Positions 51,610 through 59,719 of a DNA stretch of 64,000 nucleotides are shown piece after piece. Positions within the stretch are counted from its first letter, which is position 1; each line of letters begins with the position of its first letter. The stretch comes from Brevibacillus fulvus (GTDB taxonomy: Bacteria; Bacillota; Bacilli; Brevibacillales; Brevibacillaceae). The position numbers and the translations under genes are program-made. The notes beneath the pieces were generated by a model that saw nothing but the letters and a program-made list of their open reading frames with translations, made no database searches and was not told the DNA's origin. Location: contig NZ_JAFBEB010000001.1 in the NCBI RefSeq assembly GCF_016908525.1, forward strand, positions 312,501 to 376,500. The letters are read 5' to 3'.

Positions 51610-53379
51610 ATGAACATGCGCTGGAGCCTGGATGCTCTTTATCCATCCTTTGATTCGGAGCAGTGCCAAAGTGACCGGGAACAGGTCAATCAAGAATTAA
51701 CGCAACTTCAACAATGGACGAAAGAACAGTTGCAGGATCATACGCAGCCTGCGGCCAAAATGGAAACTTATATCAAGCTGGTCACCTCATTGTCTCAACG
51801 ATTGTATCGGCTGTTTGCTTTCGCGGAGTTGACCGCCAGCACCGATGCGAAAAATATGAAAGCATTGCAGTTGATCGATCAGCTGCAGGAAAAAAGCGTG
51901 GAACTGGTCGAACCGTCGATCCTGTTTCAGAAATGGCTGGGCGGCATCGATCGTTTGCCGGAAGTGATCGCTTCCTCGGCGTTGCTGCGCGAGCATGAAT
52001 ATTACATAACCGAAATCGCTGCCAAAAATAAGTATAGCTTGAGCGAGCGCGAAGAAATTATCCTCGCCAAAATGAAAAATACCGGGTCAAACGCCTGGTC
52101 CAAATTGCAGGAACTTTTATTGTCTACGCTCTTGGTGGACATCACGGTAGACGGTGAACGCAAACAGCTGCCGCTGCCGGTTGTGCGGAACATGGCGTAT
52201 GAACAAGATCCCGAAGTTCGCAAAAACGCCTATTTTGCTGAATTGGAAGCGTACAAGAAAGTGGAAGAGTCTTCCGCTGCCAGCCTGAACGGAATCAAAG
52301 GAGAAGTCATTACGGTCAGCAAGCTGCGCGCTTATCGCTCTCCATTGGAAAAAACGCTGCTTGATTCACGGATGGATGAACCGACGCTGGAAGCAATGTT
52401 AACGGCGATGCGGGAAAGTTTGCCGGTCTTCCACAAATATTTCCGCAAAAAAGCCGAGCTGCTTGGCCATCAAAACGGTCTGCCATTCTATGATTTGTTT
52501 GCGCCGGTTGGCGAAGCCGAAATGAAGTTCACCTACGAACAAGCGCGTGATTTCATCGTCAAGCAATTTGGCACGTTTAGCCCAAAACTGTCCAACTATG
52601 CGGCAAAGGCGTTTGATCACCATTGGATCGATGCTGAGCCGCGTGAAGGAAAACGGGGCGGAGCTTTTTGCCATAACTTGCATATGATCGGAGAAAGCCG
52701 GATTTTAAGCAATTTCACCGGCAGCTTCAACGATGTAAGCACCTTGGCTCACGAGTTGGGACATGGTTACCACGGAGAGTGTCTGAATGGGGAAAGTTTC
52801 TTGAACAGCGATTACCCGATGCCGATTGCGGAAACAGCGTCGATCTTTTGCGAAACGATCATTACCAATGCGGCATTGGAATCGGCCACTCCGGAAGAAG
52901 CGTTCTCGATCCTCGAACAGGATATTTCCAGTGCGGCGCAAGTGATCGTCGACATTTACAGCCGGTATCTGTTTGAGTCGTGGCTGTTTGAACAAAGAGA
53001 ACATGGCTCGTTGTCCGTTGACGAACTGAAAGAGCTCATGCTGAAAGCGCAAAAAGAAGCGTATGGAGACGGCCTGGATCACAACTATTTGCACCCGTAC
53101 ATGTGGGTATGCAAGCCGCACTATTATTCTGCCGACCTGAACTTTTACAATTTCCCGTATGCGTTTGGCTTGCTGTTCTCGAAAGGGTTGTATGCCGAAT
53201 ACCTGCAACGCGGGGAAGCATTTGTTAATCAGTACGATTACTTGCTCTCGGTGACAGGCAAAATGAACATCGCGGATGTAGGGAAGATCATGAGTGTGGA
53301 TGTGCGTTCCGTTCAATTCTGGCGAAATTCACTGCAGTTGATTGCGAACGACATCGAACGGTTTATCTCTCTCCGGTAA
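51610..53379 (+). CDS. M3-family oligoendopeptidase (PepF-related)
   Basis: A 589-residue zinc peptidase. The active site is HELGHGYHGECL (near residue 382), with the downstream glutamate in MPIAETASIFCE. The N-terminus reads MNMRWSLDALYPSFDSE, the shorter pattern of the YfjO/clade-3 type M3 peptidases. It is clearly diverged from the PepF at 25.1 kb, so the two are old paralogues, not a recent duplication. GGAGGAATAA precedes ATG 51610. Cytoplasmic; peptide turnover. Confidence 0.93.
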   Translation: MNMRWSLDALYPSFDSEQCQSDREQVNQELTQLQQWTKEQLQDHTQPAAKMETYIKLVTSLSQRLYRLFAFAELTASTDAKNMKALQLIDQLQEKSVELVEPSILFQKWLGGIDRLPEVIASSALLREHEYYITEIAAKNKYSLSEREEIILAKMKNTGSNAWSKLQELLLSTLLVDITVDGERKQLPLPVVRNMAYEQDPEVRKNAYFAELEAYKKVEESSAASLNGIKGEVITVSKLRAYRSPLEKTLLDSRMDEPTLEAMLTAMRESLPVFHKYFRKKAELLGHQNGLPFYDLFAPVGEAEMKFTYEQARDFIVKQFGTFSPKLSNYAAKAFDHHWIDAEPREGKRGGAFCHNLHMIGESRILSNFTGSFNDVSTLAHELGHGYHGECLNGESFLNSDYPMPIAETASIFCETIITNAALESATPEEAFSILEQDISSAAQVIVDIYSRYLFESWLFEQREHGSLSVDELKELMLKAQKEAYGDGLDHNYLHPYMWVCKPHYYSADLNFYNFPYAFGLLFSKGLYAEYLQRGEAFVNQYDYLLSVTGKMNIADVGKIMSVDVRSVQFWRNSLQLIANDIERFISLR

Positions 53380-53454
53380 GCGGGTTTGCTTTGTGTGGAA
53401 TGCATGAGTTGCCGCCTTTCCGTTCACACTAAGCCAAAAAGAGGTGATTAGGAA

Positions 53455-53733
53455 GTGAATGGATTGGAATTGGTTGACCTGTTGAAAGTAACGGAAAACA
53501 AAGTGTCCCATTTACATAAGACGATTGATCACATTAGCACGGAGCCCGACTTCAAGGAATCCGTTGCGGTTTTGACCGAGATTATTCAAGATTATCAAAC
53601 GGAAATCGACAAGGTCAAGCATACGCTGGAGTCCGTTCAATTCGGGCAGGGGCAAAATCAGAGTCAGGGACAGGGACAAAACCAAAATAACGGGCAAAAC
53701 CAGTCGCAAAATCAGAAGCAACCGCAATCATAA
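53455..53733 (+). CDS. Small protein with Gln/Asn-rich low-complexity tail
   Basis: A 92-residue protein. Residues 1-62 are helical and look like a short coiled coil (LELVDLLKVTENKVSHLHKT). Residues 63-92 consist almost only of Gln, Asn, Gly and Ser. GAGGTGATTA lies before GTG 53455. No signal peptide or membrane segment. The tail may help self-association, as in some spore-coat proteins, but that is a guess. It shares a bidirectional terminator with the peptidase gene on the other strand. Confidence 0.7.
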   Translation: MNGLELVDLLKVTENKVSHLHKTIDHISTEPDFKESVAVLTEIIQDYQTEIDKVKHTLESVQFGQGQNQSQGQGQNQNNGQNQSQNQKQPQS

Positions 53734-53755
53734 AACGGCTTTTGGCTCAAAATAA

Positions 53756-53790
53756 ATAAGCAGCGCGCTGTGTATCGGCGCACTGCTTAT
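53756..53790. terminator. Shared terminator between convergent genes
   Basis: ATAAGCAG and CTGCTTAT-type arms (53756-53790), with GCGC pairing inside and one mismatch. It is T-rich on both sides. Confidence 0.65.
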
Positions 53791-53795
53791 CTTGT

Positions 53796-54728
53796 TTATT
53801 TGGCGGCAATCGGGTTCCAAATGCGTTTTACCCCATAGAAAGGATACAATTTCTGCATATTCTCGACTTTTTCATATTTAACCGTTACGCCAGTCGCATG
53901 GACGATGGTTCCGTTTCCCATATACAAGGCGACGTGAGAAATGTGTCCATTTTTTTCGGTATCGTAAAACAACAAATCGCCTGGCTGCGCTTGACTCAAG
54001 TCAACTTCCTGGCCAACATTGAACTGTTCGGCGGAAGTACGGGGGAGCTTGATGCCCAATTGCTGAAACACGTAGCTGGTGAAGCCGCTGCAATCAAATC
54101 CCGCTGGCGTCGTTCCGCCGTACACATAGGGCGTGTTGAGCACCGGCTTGATGATGGTCTGCAATTGTTTCGCCAACTGACCATCACCGATTGACAAGTT
54201 CGCCGCAGGAAGTTTAGGTTGTTTGCCGAGATAAGCGGCGGCGACATAGGCGGGCTGTCCCTGAAACTCAATCTTGCACCATTCATCGCCTGTTTCTTTG
54301 ATTTCCACAGGGGTGCCGTACGACAAATTTCCGAGAATCTCGCTTTGCAAGGAAGGATATGCTCTCACATGCAAAATATCCGCCGTGACGATCGTCGGTT
54401 CAGCTGCGGCGACCGGCTGATCCTGAACCGGTGGTGCTGCTGGCGGCACGTTGGCATTGTCCAAAACAAGTGATTCGCCGGGGTCCTGGGCAAGCTCCGC
54501 ATTGCCGCTCAACTGCAGCACTTGTCCAATGGAGAGCTTGTCCGTCGTCAATTGGTTTTGCTGGAGAATTTCTTCGACAGGGACATGGAATTCCCGGGAC
54601 AGTTTGTAGAGCGTATCGCCTTGCTGAACCACATATGTAGTGGATTCCGCTTCGACAGAAAGCGGAACCATCATAAAGCAGAATAAGGAAATTGGAAGAA
54701 GAAGTTTCTGTCTGTTCAAAGTAGTCAC
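53796..54728 (-). CDS. LysM-SH3-NlpC/P60 cell wall endopeptidase
   Basis: A 310-residue exported peptidoglycan hydrolase. A signal peptide (residues 1-27, cut after VEA) is followed by a LysM domain (about 30-75, YVVQQGDTLYKLS), a proline/alanine spacer, an SH3b domain (about 112-165) and the NlpC/P60 domain. The catalytic Cys lies in PAGFDCSGFTSYVF and the His in HISHVALYMGNG. Such enzymes cut gamma-D-Glu-diamino acid bonds in wall peptides. The start is GTG 54728 with a weak upstream site. A shared terminator follows. Confidence 0.92.
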   Translation of the reverse strand: MTTLNRQKLLLPISLFCFMMVPLSVEAESTTYVVQQGDTLYKLSREFHVPVEEILQQNQLTTDKLSIGQVLQLSGNAELAQDPGESLVLDNANVPPAAPPVQDQPVAAAEPTIVTADILHVRAYPSLQSEILGNLSYGTPVEIKETGDEWCKIEFQGQPAYVAAAYLGKQPKLPAANLSIGDGQLAKQLQTIIKPVLNTPYVYGGTTPAGFDCSGFTSYVFQQLGIKLPRTSAEQFNVGQEVDLSQAQPGDLLFYDTEKNGHISHVALYMGNGTIVHATGVTVKYEKVENMQKLYPFYGVKRIWNPIAAK

Positions 54729-54857
54729 CGCATTTCCACAATTTTCTTCAGTCTACGTCAAATTTTACCTGATCTTTTTCTGGTAATCTATGAAAATTTG
54801 CGGGTATTCGTAAAAAAATGACTTTAGTCATAATTGAGAGAGTAGGACTATGGCAAT

Positions 54858-54891
54858 ACAAAAAAGAACACCCGTCACAGCGACGGGCGTT
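54858..54891 (-). terminator. Terminator of the SurA/PrsA-like gene
   Basis: On the minus strand AACGCCCGTC pairs with GACGGGTGTT (plus 54891-54882 and 54876-54867, one G-U pair), then CTTTTTTG. Confidence 0.88.
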
Positions 54892-54902
54892 CGGTCATCC
54901 GA

Positions 54903-55526
54903 CTAGTCATTTAATTTGTGCTCCAAAACGGAGTCGGTGATTTCCAAAGCGGCTTTTTCTCGCAAAGATTTGATCCAATCGTTCGTTTTCTTGTCCAGAA
55001 CGCGACTTCTTACGCTGTCTTTCACTTCTGCTAAGGAAGTCGCTTTTTTCCAAAGCACATCTTTATGTTTCGTAAAATAGTCTTGCAATTCCTGATCGGT
55101 TACCGGGATCAATTTGTCGATTGCTTTCTTTTCCAGCAGTTTGTAATACATTCTGTCTTTCAGCTTGCTGTCGAGATCGGGGTCTGCTTTCAAATCTTCC
55201 AAATAGTTTTTGTTATCTTTGATTCTTTCCTTGTAAGCGGAAAACTCTTTATTCAGTTCATCATCTGTGACGACGATCTTGTTTTTGGCTGCTTCCTGTT
55301 TAACGAGCAGTTGGTCAATGGTGTCATCCAATACTTTGTCCCCGTATTTATCTTTAAGAAGTTGATAAAACTGATCTTGTGTGATCGATTCGCCATTCAC
55401 CCTCGCAACAACCTCATGGGTTGCTGATGTTTCGTTGGCTGAGCTGGACTGCGTGGTAATGCTTACGCCAACGAGAGCGAGGATTAAAATTGCGATGGTA
55501 AGCATGCTAAGATCAAACTTTTTCAT
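54903..55526 (-). CDS. SurA/PrsA N-terminal-like chaperone without parvulin domain
   Basis: A 207-residue exported protein. Residues 8-26 are a signal or anchor without lipobox cysteine. The helical part begins VARVNGESITQDQFYQLLKDKYG, the usual SurA/PrsA entry, and continues with LDDTIDQLLVKQEAAK and VTDQELQDYFTKHKD. In PrsA a parvulin domain would follow that last motif; here the chain goes directly to SLAEVKDSVRSRVL and ends. It is thus a minimal chaperone-like form, perhaps for exported enzymes. GGAGGTTAG precedes ATG 55526. Confidence 0.83.
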   Translation of the reverse strand: MKKFDLSMLTIAILILALVGVSITTQSSSANETSATHEVVARVNGESITQDQFYQLLKDKYGDKVLDDTIDQLLVKQEAAKNKIVVTDDELNKEFSAYKERIKDNKNYLEDLKADPDLDSKLKDRMYYKLLEKKAIDKLIPVTDQELQDYFTKHKDVLWKKATSLAEVKDSVRSRVLDKKTNDWIKSLREKAALEITDSVLEHKLND

Positions 55527-55646
55527 ACCTAACCTCCATATCTTTTTGTTGTTGCCCTTTACAAGATTACTATAAACCGTTGTTGTGTAACAATGATGGA
55601 ATCACATTTCTCAAAAATTACATAATTGCCGCCGGAAAAAACACGG

Positions 55647-55675
55647 TTCAACCAAATCTCGTTTCGGTATATATT
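55647..55675 (+). promoter_or_regulatory. Candidate promoter of the FAH-family gene
   Basis: TTCAAC (55647-55652), 17 bases, TATATT (55670-55675), 37 bases before ATG 55712. Confidence 0.4.
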
Positions 55676-55711
55676 GGTAGAGAGACTACTTTAACGAAAG
55701 AAGGACAAACA

Positions 55712-56338
55712 ATGGAACCGATTCACAATGTGTTTTGTGTTGGACGGAATTACCGCTTGCACGCGCAAGAGCTTGGCAATGAAGTGCCGAAATCGCCTTT
55801 TCTCTTTTTGAAACCTACTCGCGCCTTGGTCGAAGCAAATGGCAGCGTCATTCCGTTGCCGGGGCAACAGGGAGAACTGCACCACGAAGTGGAATTGGTT
55901 GTGCACATCGCAAAGCCTTACCAAAAAGGGATGAGCGTGGAAGACGTCGTTGACCGGATCGCTCTGGGTATTGATTTTACCTTGCGGGATGTCCAGTCGG
56001 AGATCAAAAAGAAAGGGCACCCCTGGTTGTTAGCCAAAGGGTTCCGCAATTCGGCGGTCATCACTCCGTTTCATCCGTTTCCCGGTGTAGCGGCATGCCA
56101 GCAAACCGACTTTCACTTGCAAAAAAACGGTGAAATCGTCCAAACGGGCAATATCAAAGACATGCTGTTCGATCTGTTGACCATTCTCGAATTTACTACG
56201 CAGCATTATGGGTTATCAACGGGAGACATTATTTATACCGGTACACCGGCCGGAGTGGGACCGGTAGCAGACCAAGACAAGCTGACCATGCTGTGGGGGC
56301 AGGAGAACTGGGGCGAGTTCACGGTAAATCTGGTATAA
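55712..56338 (+). CDS. Fumarylacetoacetate hydrolase-family protein
   Basis: A 208-residue FAH-fold enzyme. The metal ligands are the two Glu in LHHEVELVVHI and the Asp in GIDFTLRDVQ; the family loop is VGRNYRLHAQELG. Its short size and the pattern match the FAHD1/YcgM-type acylpyruvase and oxaloacetate decarboxylase group rather than true fumarylacetoacetase. AAAGAAGGA precedes ATG 55712. The acyl-CoA synthetase gene follows 63 bases downstream and could be co-transcribed; the joint role is not clear. Confidence 0.87.
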   Translation: MEPIHNVFCVGRNYRLHAQELGNEVPKSPFLFLKPTRALVEANGSVIPLPGQQGELHHEVELVVHIAKPYQKGMSVEDVVDRIALGIDFTLRDVQSEIKKKGHPWLLAKGFRNSAVITPFHPFPGVAACQQTDFHLQKNGEIVQTGNIKDMLFDLLTILEFTTQHYGLSTGDIIYTGTPAGVGPVADQDKLTMLWGQENWGEFTVNLV

Positions 56339-56401
56339 AGGATAAAATTGTTCATTGATGAACGGGTAAAAATGGCAAAAGGAAAGAAGGCAGGTTTGCA
56401 G

Positions 56402-58000
56402 ATGGAACTTACAGCAAAAGAACAACCTATTCAAATTCCGTCGGAGTATAATTTTGCGGCAGAGGTGGATCGCTATGCTTCCGCACACCCTGACAAGGCG
56501 GCTCTTTTGATTGTGGAAGATTCGGGTGAATCGGTTACGCATACATATGGACAATTGGTCAACTATGCGAACCGGATCGCCAACGCGTTCACCGAATTGG
56601 GTGTGACTCGCGGCGACACTGTGATGGTACTGCTTCCGCGCGGGTTGGAAGCGTACGGAACGTATTTGGGGTTGTTAAAAATCGGCGCAATTATTTTGCC
56701 CGGTTCCGAAATGCTGCGGGCGAAAGATATTGAGTACCGGATCAAGCATGCAGGTGTGAAAGCGGTGATCGCCTTTCCTCCCTTAATTCCGGAGATCAAT
56801 ACAGTCAGGAGTGGTTGCGACAGTTTACGGTACTGCCTCGTGTTTGGCGGGGCGGATGAGGCAGGGTGGACTGATTTAAACCCATTGGTCGATAAAGCAA
56901 GCGAAACATTTGCAACCGTAAACACCCGGGCAGATGAGACCGCCATTCTTTCCTATACTTCCGGTACCACCGGCGGACCGAAAGGAGTCATGCACAGCTA
57001 TGGGTGGCCGTATGCTCATTTGGCGATTGCCGCCACACAGTGGCTGGGCGTTCAGGAAAGCGACCTGGTGTGGGCGACAGCGGCGCCGGGGTGGATGAAA
57101 TGGATTTGGAGTCCGTTTGTTTCCATCTTAGGCAAAGGGGCAACCGCTTTTGTTTACAGTGGAAGATTTTCCCCGACACGTTATCTGAAGTTACTGGAAA
57201 GCTTCCAAATCTCTGTGCTTTGCGCCACGCCGACAGAATATCGGATGATGGCCAAAGTGGACAAGCTGGAGCAGTACAAACTGGATCGACTGCGGTCAGC
57301 ATGCTCTGCCGGGGAACCGTTAAATCGCGAGGTTATTGACACGTTTCGGCGTGCCTTTAACATTTTGGTGCGCGACGGTTACGGCCAGACGGAAAGTACC
57401 TTGTTGATCGGGACTTTTCTGGGCATGGAAGCGCGTCCAGGCTCAATGGGACGGCCTTCGCCTTTGGTCAAGGCAGCGATTATTGACGAAGCGGGCAACC
57501 CGCTGCCTGTCGGAGAGGTTGGCGATATTGCCATCGATCGTTCGATGATTGCTTTGTTTCAAGGTTATTTGCATGATCCGGAACGGACGGCTCGTTCCTA
57601 CCGCGGCAATTGGTATGTGACCGGAGACCAGGGAAGAATGGATGAAGACGGCTATTTCTGGTTTGAAGGACGTGCGGATGACATAATTATTTCCAGCGGC
57701 TATACGATCGGGCCGTTTGAAGTGGAAGACGCGTTGGTCAAACATCCGCTGGTAGCGGAGGCAGCGGCGGTTGCCAGCCCAGACCCGATCCGCGGTCATA
57801 TCGTCAAGGCGTTTGTCATTTTGAAAGACGGAACGACAGGGACACCCGAGCTGGTTTATGAACTGCAAGACCATGTGAAAAAGCTGACGGCGCCGTACAA
57901 ATACCCGCGGAAAATCGAATTTGTCGATGAGTTGCCAAAAACCAATTCAGGCAAGATTCGGCGCATTGAATTGCGACAAAAAGAACTGGATCGATCCTGA
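56402..58000 (+). CDS. Acyl-CoA synthetase (MbcS/YtcI-like, AMP-forming)
   Basis: A 532-residue ANL-superfamily ligase that makes an acyl-AMP and then acyl-CoA. Motifs seen are YTSGTTGGPKGVMHS, DGYGQTESTLLIG, WYVTGDQGRMDEDGYFW and the catalytic lysine in PKTNSGKIRRIELR near the C-terminus. It most resembles YtcI and MbcS-type medium or branched short-chain acyl-CoA synthetases. Start is uncertain; ATG 56402 is chosen because it fits the family N-terminus, with AAGGCAGG ahead; ATG 56372 and TTG 56348 are alternatives. A terminator follows directly. Confidence 0.88.
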   Translation: MELTAKEQPIQIPSEYNFAAEVDRYASAHPDKAALLIVEDSGESVTHTYGQLVNYANRIANAFTELGVTRGDTVMVLLPRGLEAYGTYLGLLKIGAIILPGSEMLRAKDIEYRIKHAGVKAVIAFPPLIPEINTVRSGCDSLRYCLVFGGADEAGWTDLNPLVDKASETFATVNTRADETAILSYTSGTTGGPKGVMHSYGWPYAHLAIAATQWLGVQESDLVWATAAPGWMKWIWSPFVSILGKGATAFVYSGRFSPTRYLKLLESFQISVLCATPTEYRMMAKVDKLEQYKLDRLRSACSAGEPLNREVIDTFRRAFNILVRDGYGQTESTLLIGTFLGMEARPGSMGRPSPLVKAAIIDEAGNPLPVGEVGDIAIDRSMIALFQGYLHDPERTARSYRGNWYVTGDQGRMDEDGYFWFEGRADDIIISSGYTIGPFEVEDALVKHPLVAEAAAVASPDPIRGHIVKAFVILKDGTTGTPELVYELQDHVKKLTAPYKYPRKIEFVDELPKTNSGKIRRIELRQKELDRS

Positions 58001-58005
58001 ACGAC

Positions 58006-58037
58006 AAGCTGCCGGTTATGTCCGGCAGCTTTCTTTC
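58006..58037 (+). terminator. Terminator after the acyl-CoA synthetase
   Basis: AAGCTGCCGG (58006-58015) pairs perfectly with CCGGCAGCTT (58022-58031), followed by TCTTTC. Confidence 0.88.
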
Positions 58038-58104
58038 GTCAATTTTCGGTATGATTGAAATCATAACCGGAAAGGTACGAATGCCGTTTCGAGTTCGTCA
58101 CTCT

Positions 58105-58132
58105 TTCAACCTTCGGAAAATCATGGTATTCT
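58105..58132 (+). promoter_or_regulatory. Candidate promoter of pncB
   Basis: TTCAAC (58105-58110), 16 bases, TATTCT (58127-58132), about 72 bases before ATG 58205. Confidence 0.4.
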
Positions 58133-58204
58133 GTTCAATGAACTGTAACAATTCCCGGAAGCTGCAAGTAACCGCAAATCGATCGTTGAGGAGATGCATT
58201 CAAG

Positions 58205-59659
58205 ATGAACTATGCACATCTGACGCTGCATACCGACAAATATCAAATCAATATGATGTATGCACACTGGATCAATGGGACGCACAACAAAAAACGTTTG
58301 TTCGAAGTGTTTTTTCGCAATCTGCCGTTCGGCAATGGTTTTGCTGTGTTTGCCGGTCTGGAGAGAATTGTCCATTACATAAACGAGCTACATTTTACCG
58401 ATGAAGATATCGCTTATCTGGCGGAGCAGGAAGAAGGGTATGACCCGCGATTTCTGGAAGAATTGAAGGCGTTTCGGTTCACGGGAAATTTGCGTGCGGT
58501 CAAGGAAGGCACCTTGATTTTTCCCAATGAACCGCTGATTCAGGTTGAAGCGCGCGTCTTTGAAGCACAGTTGCTGGAAACCGCCATGCTCAATTTCCTT
58601 AACTATCAAACTTTGATCGCCACCAAGGCGGCGCGCATTCGTCAGGTAGCACCGCACGATGAATTGCTTGAATTTGGTTCGCGTCGCGCTCAGGAAGCGG
58701 ACGCGGCGATTTGGGGAGCGCGGGCAGCCTACCTGGCAGGGTTTGATGCAACTTCCAATATCCGCGCGGGCATGATGTTTGGGATCCCCACCAAAGGGAC
58801 GAACGCACACGCCTGGGTACAAGATTTCGCCAGCGAAGCGGAGGCGTTTGAGCGTTTTGCCAAGGCATTGCCCAACCATATTGTGCTGGTCGTTGATACT
58901 TATGATACTTTAAACAGCGGGATTCCCAATGCGATCAGACTGGGACAAAAGTTGCAGCAAGAGGGGAAAATGCTGAAGGGGATTCGCCTCGACAGCGGAG
59001 ATTTGGCCTATTTGTCCATTCGGGCCCGCAAAATGCTGGACGACGCCGGTTTGCACCATGTAAAGATTATGGCTTCCAGCGATCTGGATGAGAACGTCAT
59101 TTTAAACCTGAAAGCGCAAGGTGCGCGGATTGACTCGTGGGGGGTGGGGACCAGGCTGATTACTGCAAAAGATGACCCTTCGCTCGGCGGGGTTTACAAG
59201 CTGGTAGCCAAAGAGGAAAATGGCGTCTATGAACCGACGATCAAAATTTCCGGCAATCCGGAAAAGATCACGACACCTGGCCGCAAAAAATTGTACCGGA
59301 TCATCAACAAACAGAACGGCAAGGCCGAAGCCGATTATATCGCCATGCATGAGGAAGATGTCAAAAATCAAAGCAAGTTGAAGCTGTTTGACCCCGTTCA
59401 TACCTATTTATATAAATTTGTCACCCAGTTTGAAGCGGTCGACTTGCTGGAACCGATTTACGAAAACGGCAAACAAGTTTATCAACTGCCGACGCTGGCG
59501 GAAATTCGCGAGTACCATAAAGCGCAGCTGTCGTTGTTCTGGGAAGAATATTTGCGCAAACTGAATCCTGCCAAATATCCGGTTGACTTGAGCCAGCTGG
59601 TTTGGGATACGAAAATGGATTTGATTCACAAATATCAAAAGCTGGACCGCGAACCATAA
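58205..59659 (+). CDS. pncB: Nicotinate phosphoribosyltransferase
   Basis: PncB makes nicotinate mononucleotide from nicotinate and PRPP, the salvage entry to NAD. The 484-residue protein has the family phrase HTDKYQINMMYAHW, EPLIQVEARVFEAQLLET, EFGSRRAQEADAAIWGARA with the nicotinate and PRPP site, GTNAHAWVQDF, and the late LDSGDLAYLSIRARKMLDD with SWGVGTRLITAKDDPSLGG. GAGGAGATG precedes the ATG. It is transcribed alone, with its own terminator shared with the next minus-strand gene. Confidence 0.95.
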   Translation: MNYAHLTLHTDKYQINMMYAHWINGTHNKKRLFEVFFRNLPFGNGFAVFAGLERIVHYINELHFTDEDIAYLAEQEEGYDPRFLEELKAFRFTGNLRAVKEGTLIFPNEPLIQVEARVFEAQLLETAMLNFLNYQTLIATKAARIRQVAPHDELLEFGSRRAQEADAAIWGARAAYLAGFDATSNIRAGMMFGIPTKGTNAHAWVQDFASEAEAFERFAKALPNHIVLVVDTYDTLNSGIPNAIRLGQKLQQEGKMLKGIRLDSGDLAYLSIRARKMLDDAGLHHVKIMASSDLDENVILNLKAQGARIDSWGVGTRLITAKDDPSLGGVYKLVAKEENGVYEPTIKISGNPEKITTPGRKKLYRIINKQNGKAEADYIAMHEEDVKNQSKLKLFDPVHTYLYKFVTQFEAVDLLEPIYENGKQVYQLPTLAEIREYHKAQLSLFWEEYLRKLNPAKYPVDLSQLVWDTKMDLIHKYQKLDREP

Positions 59660-59669
59660 AGGATGCAAA

Positions 59670-59698
59670 AAAGGCTCTCCCGATCAAGGAGAGCCTTT
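59670..59698. terminator. Bidirectional terminator between pncB and the SLH-GH18 gene
   Basis: AAAGGCTCTCC (59670-59680) pairs perfectly with GGAGAGCCTTT (59688-59698), with A and T runs on the two sides. Confidence 0.9.
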
Positions 59699-59719
59699 TG
59701 ACTGACACGCCGTCTTCCA

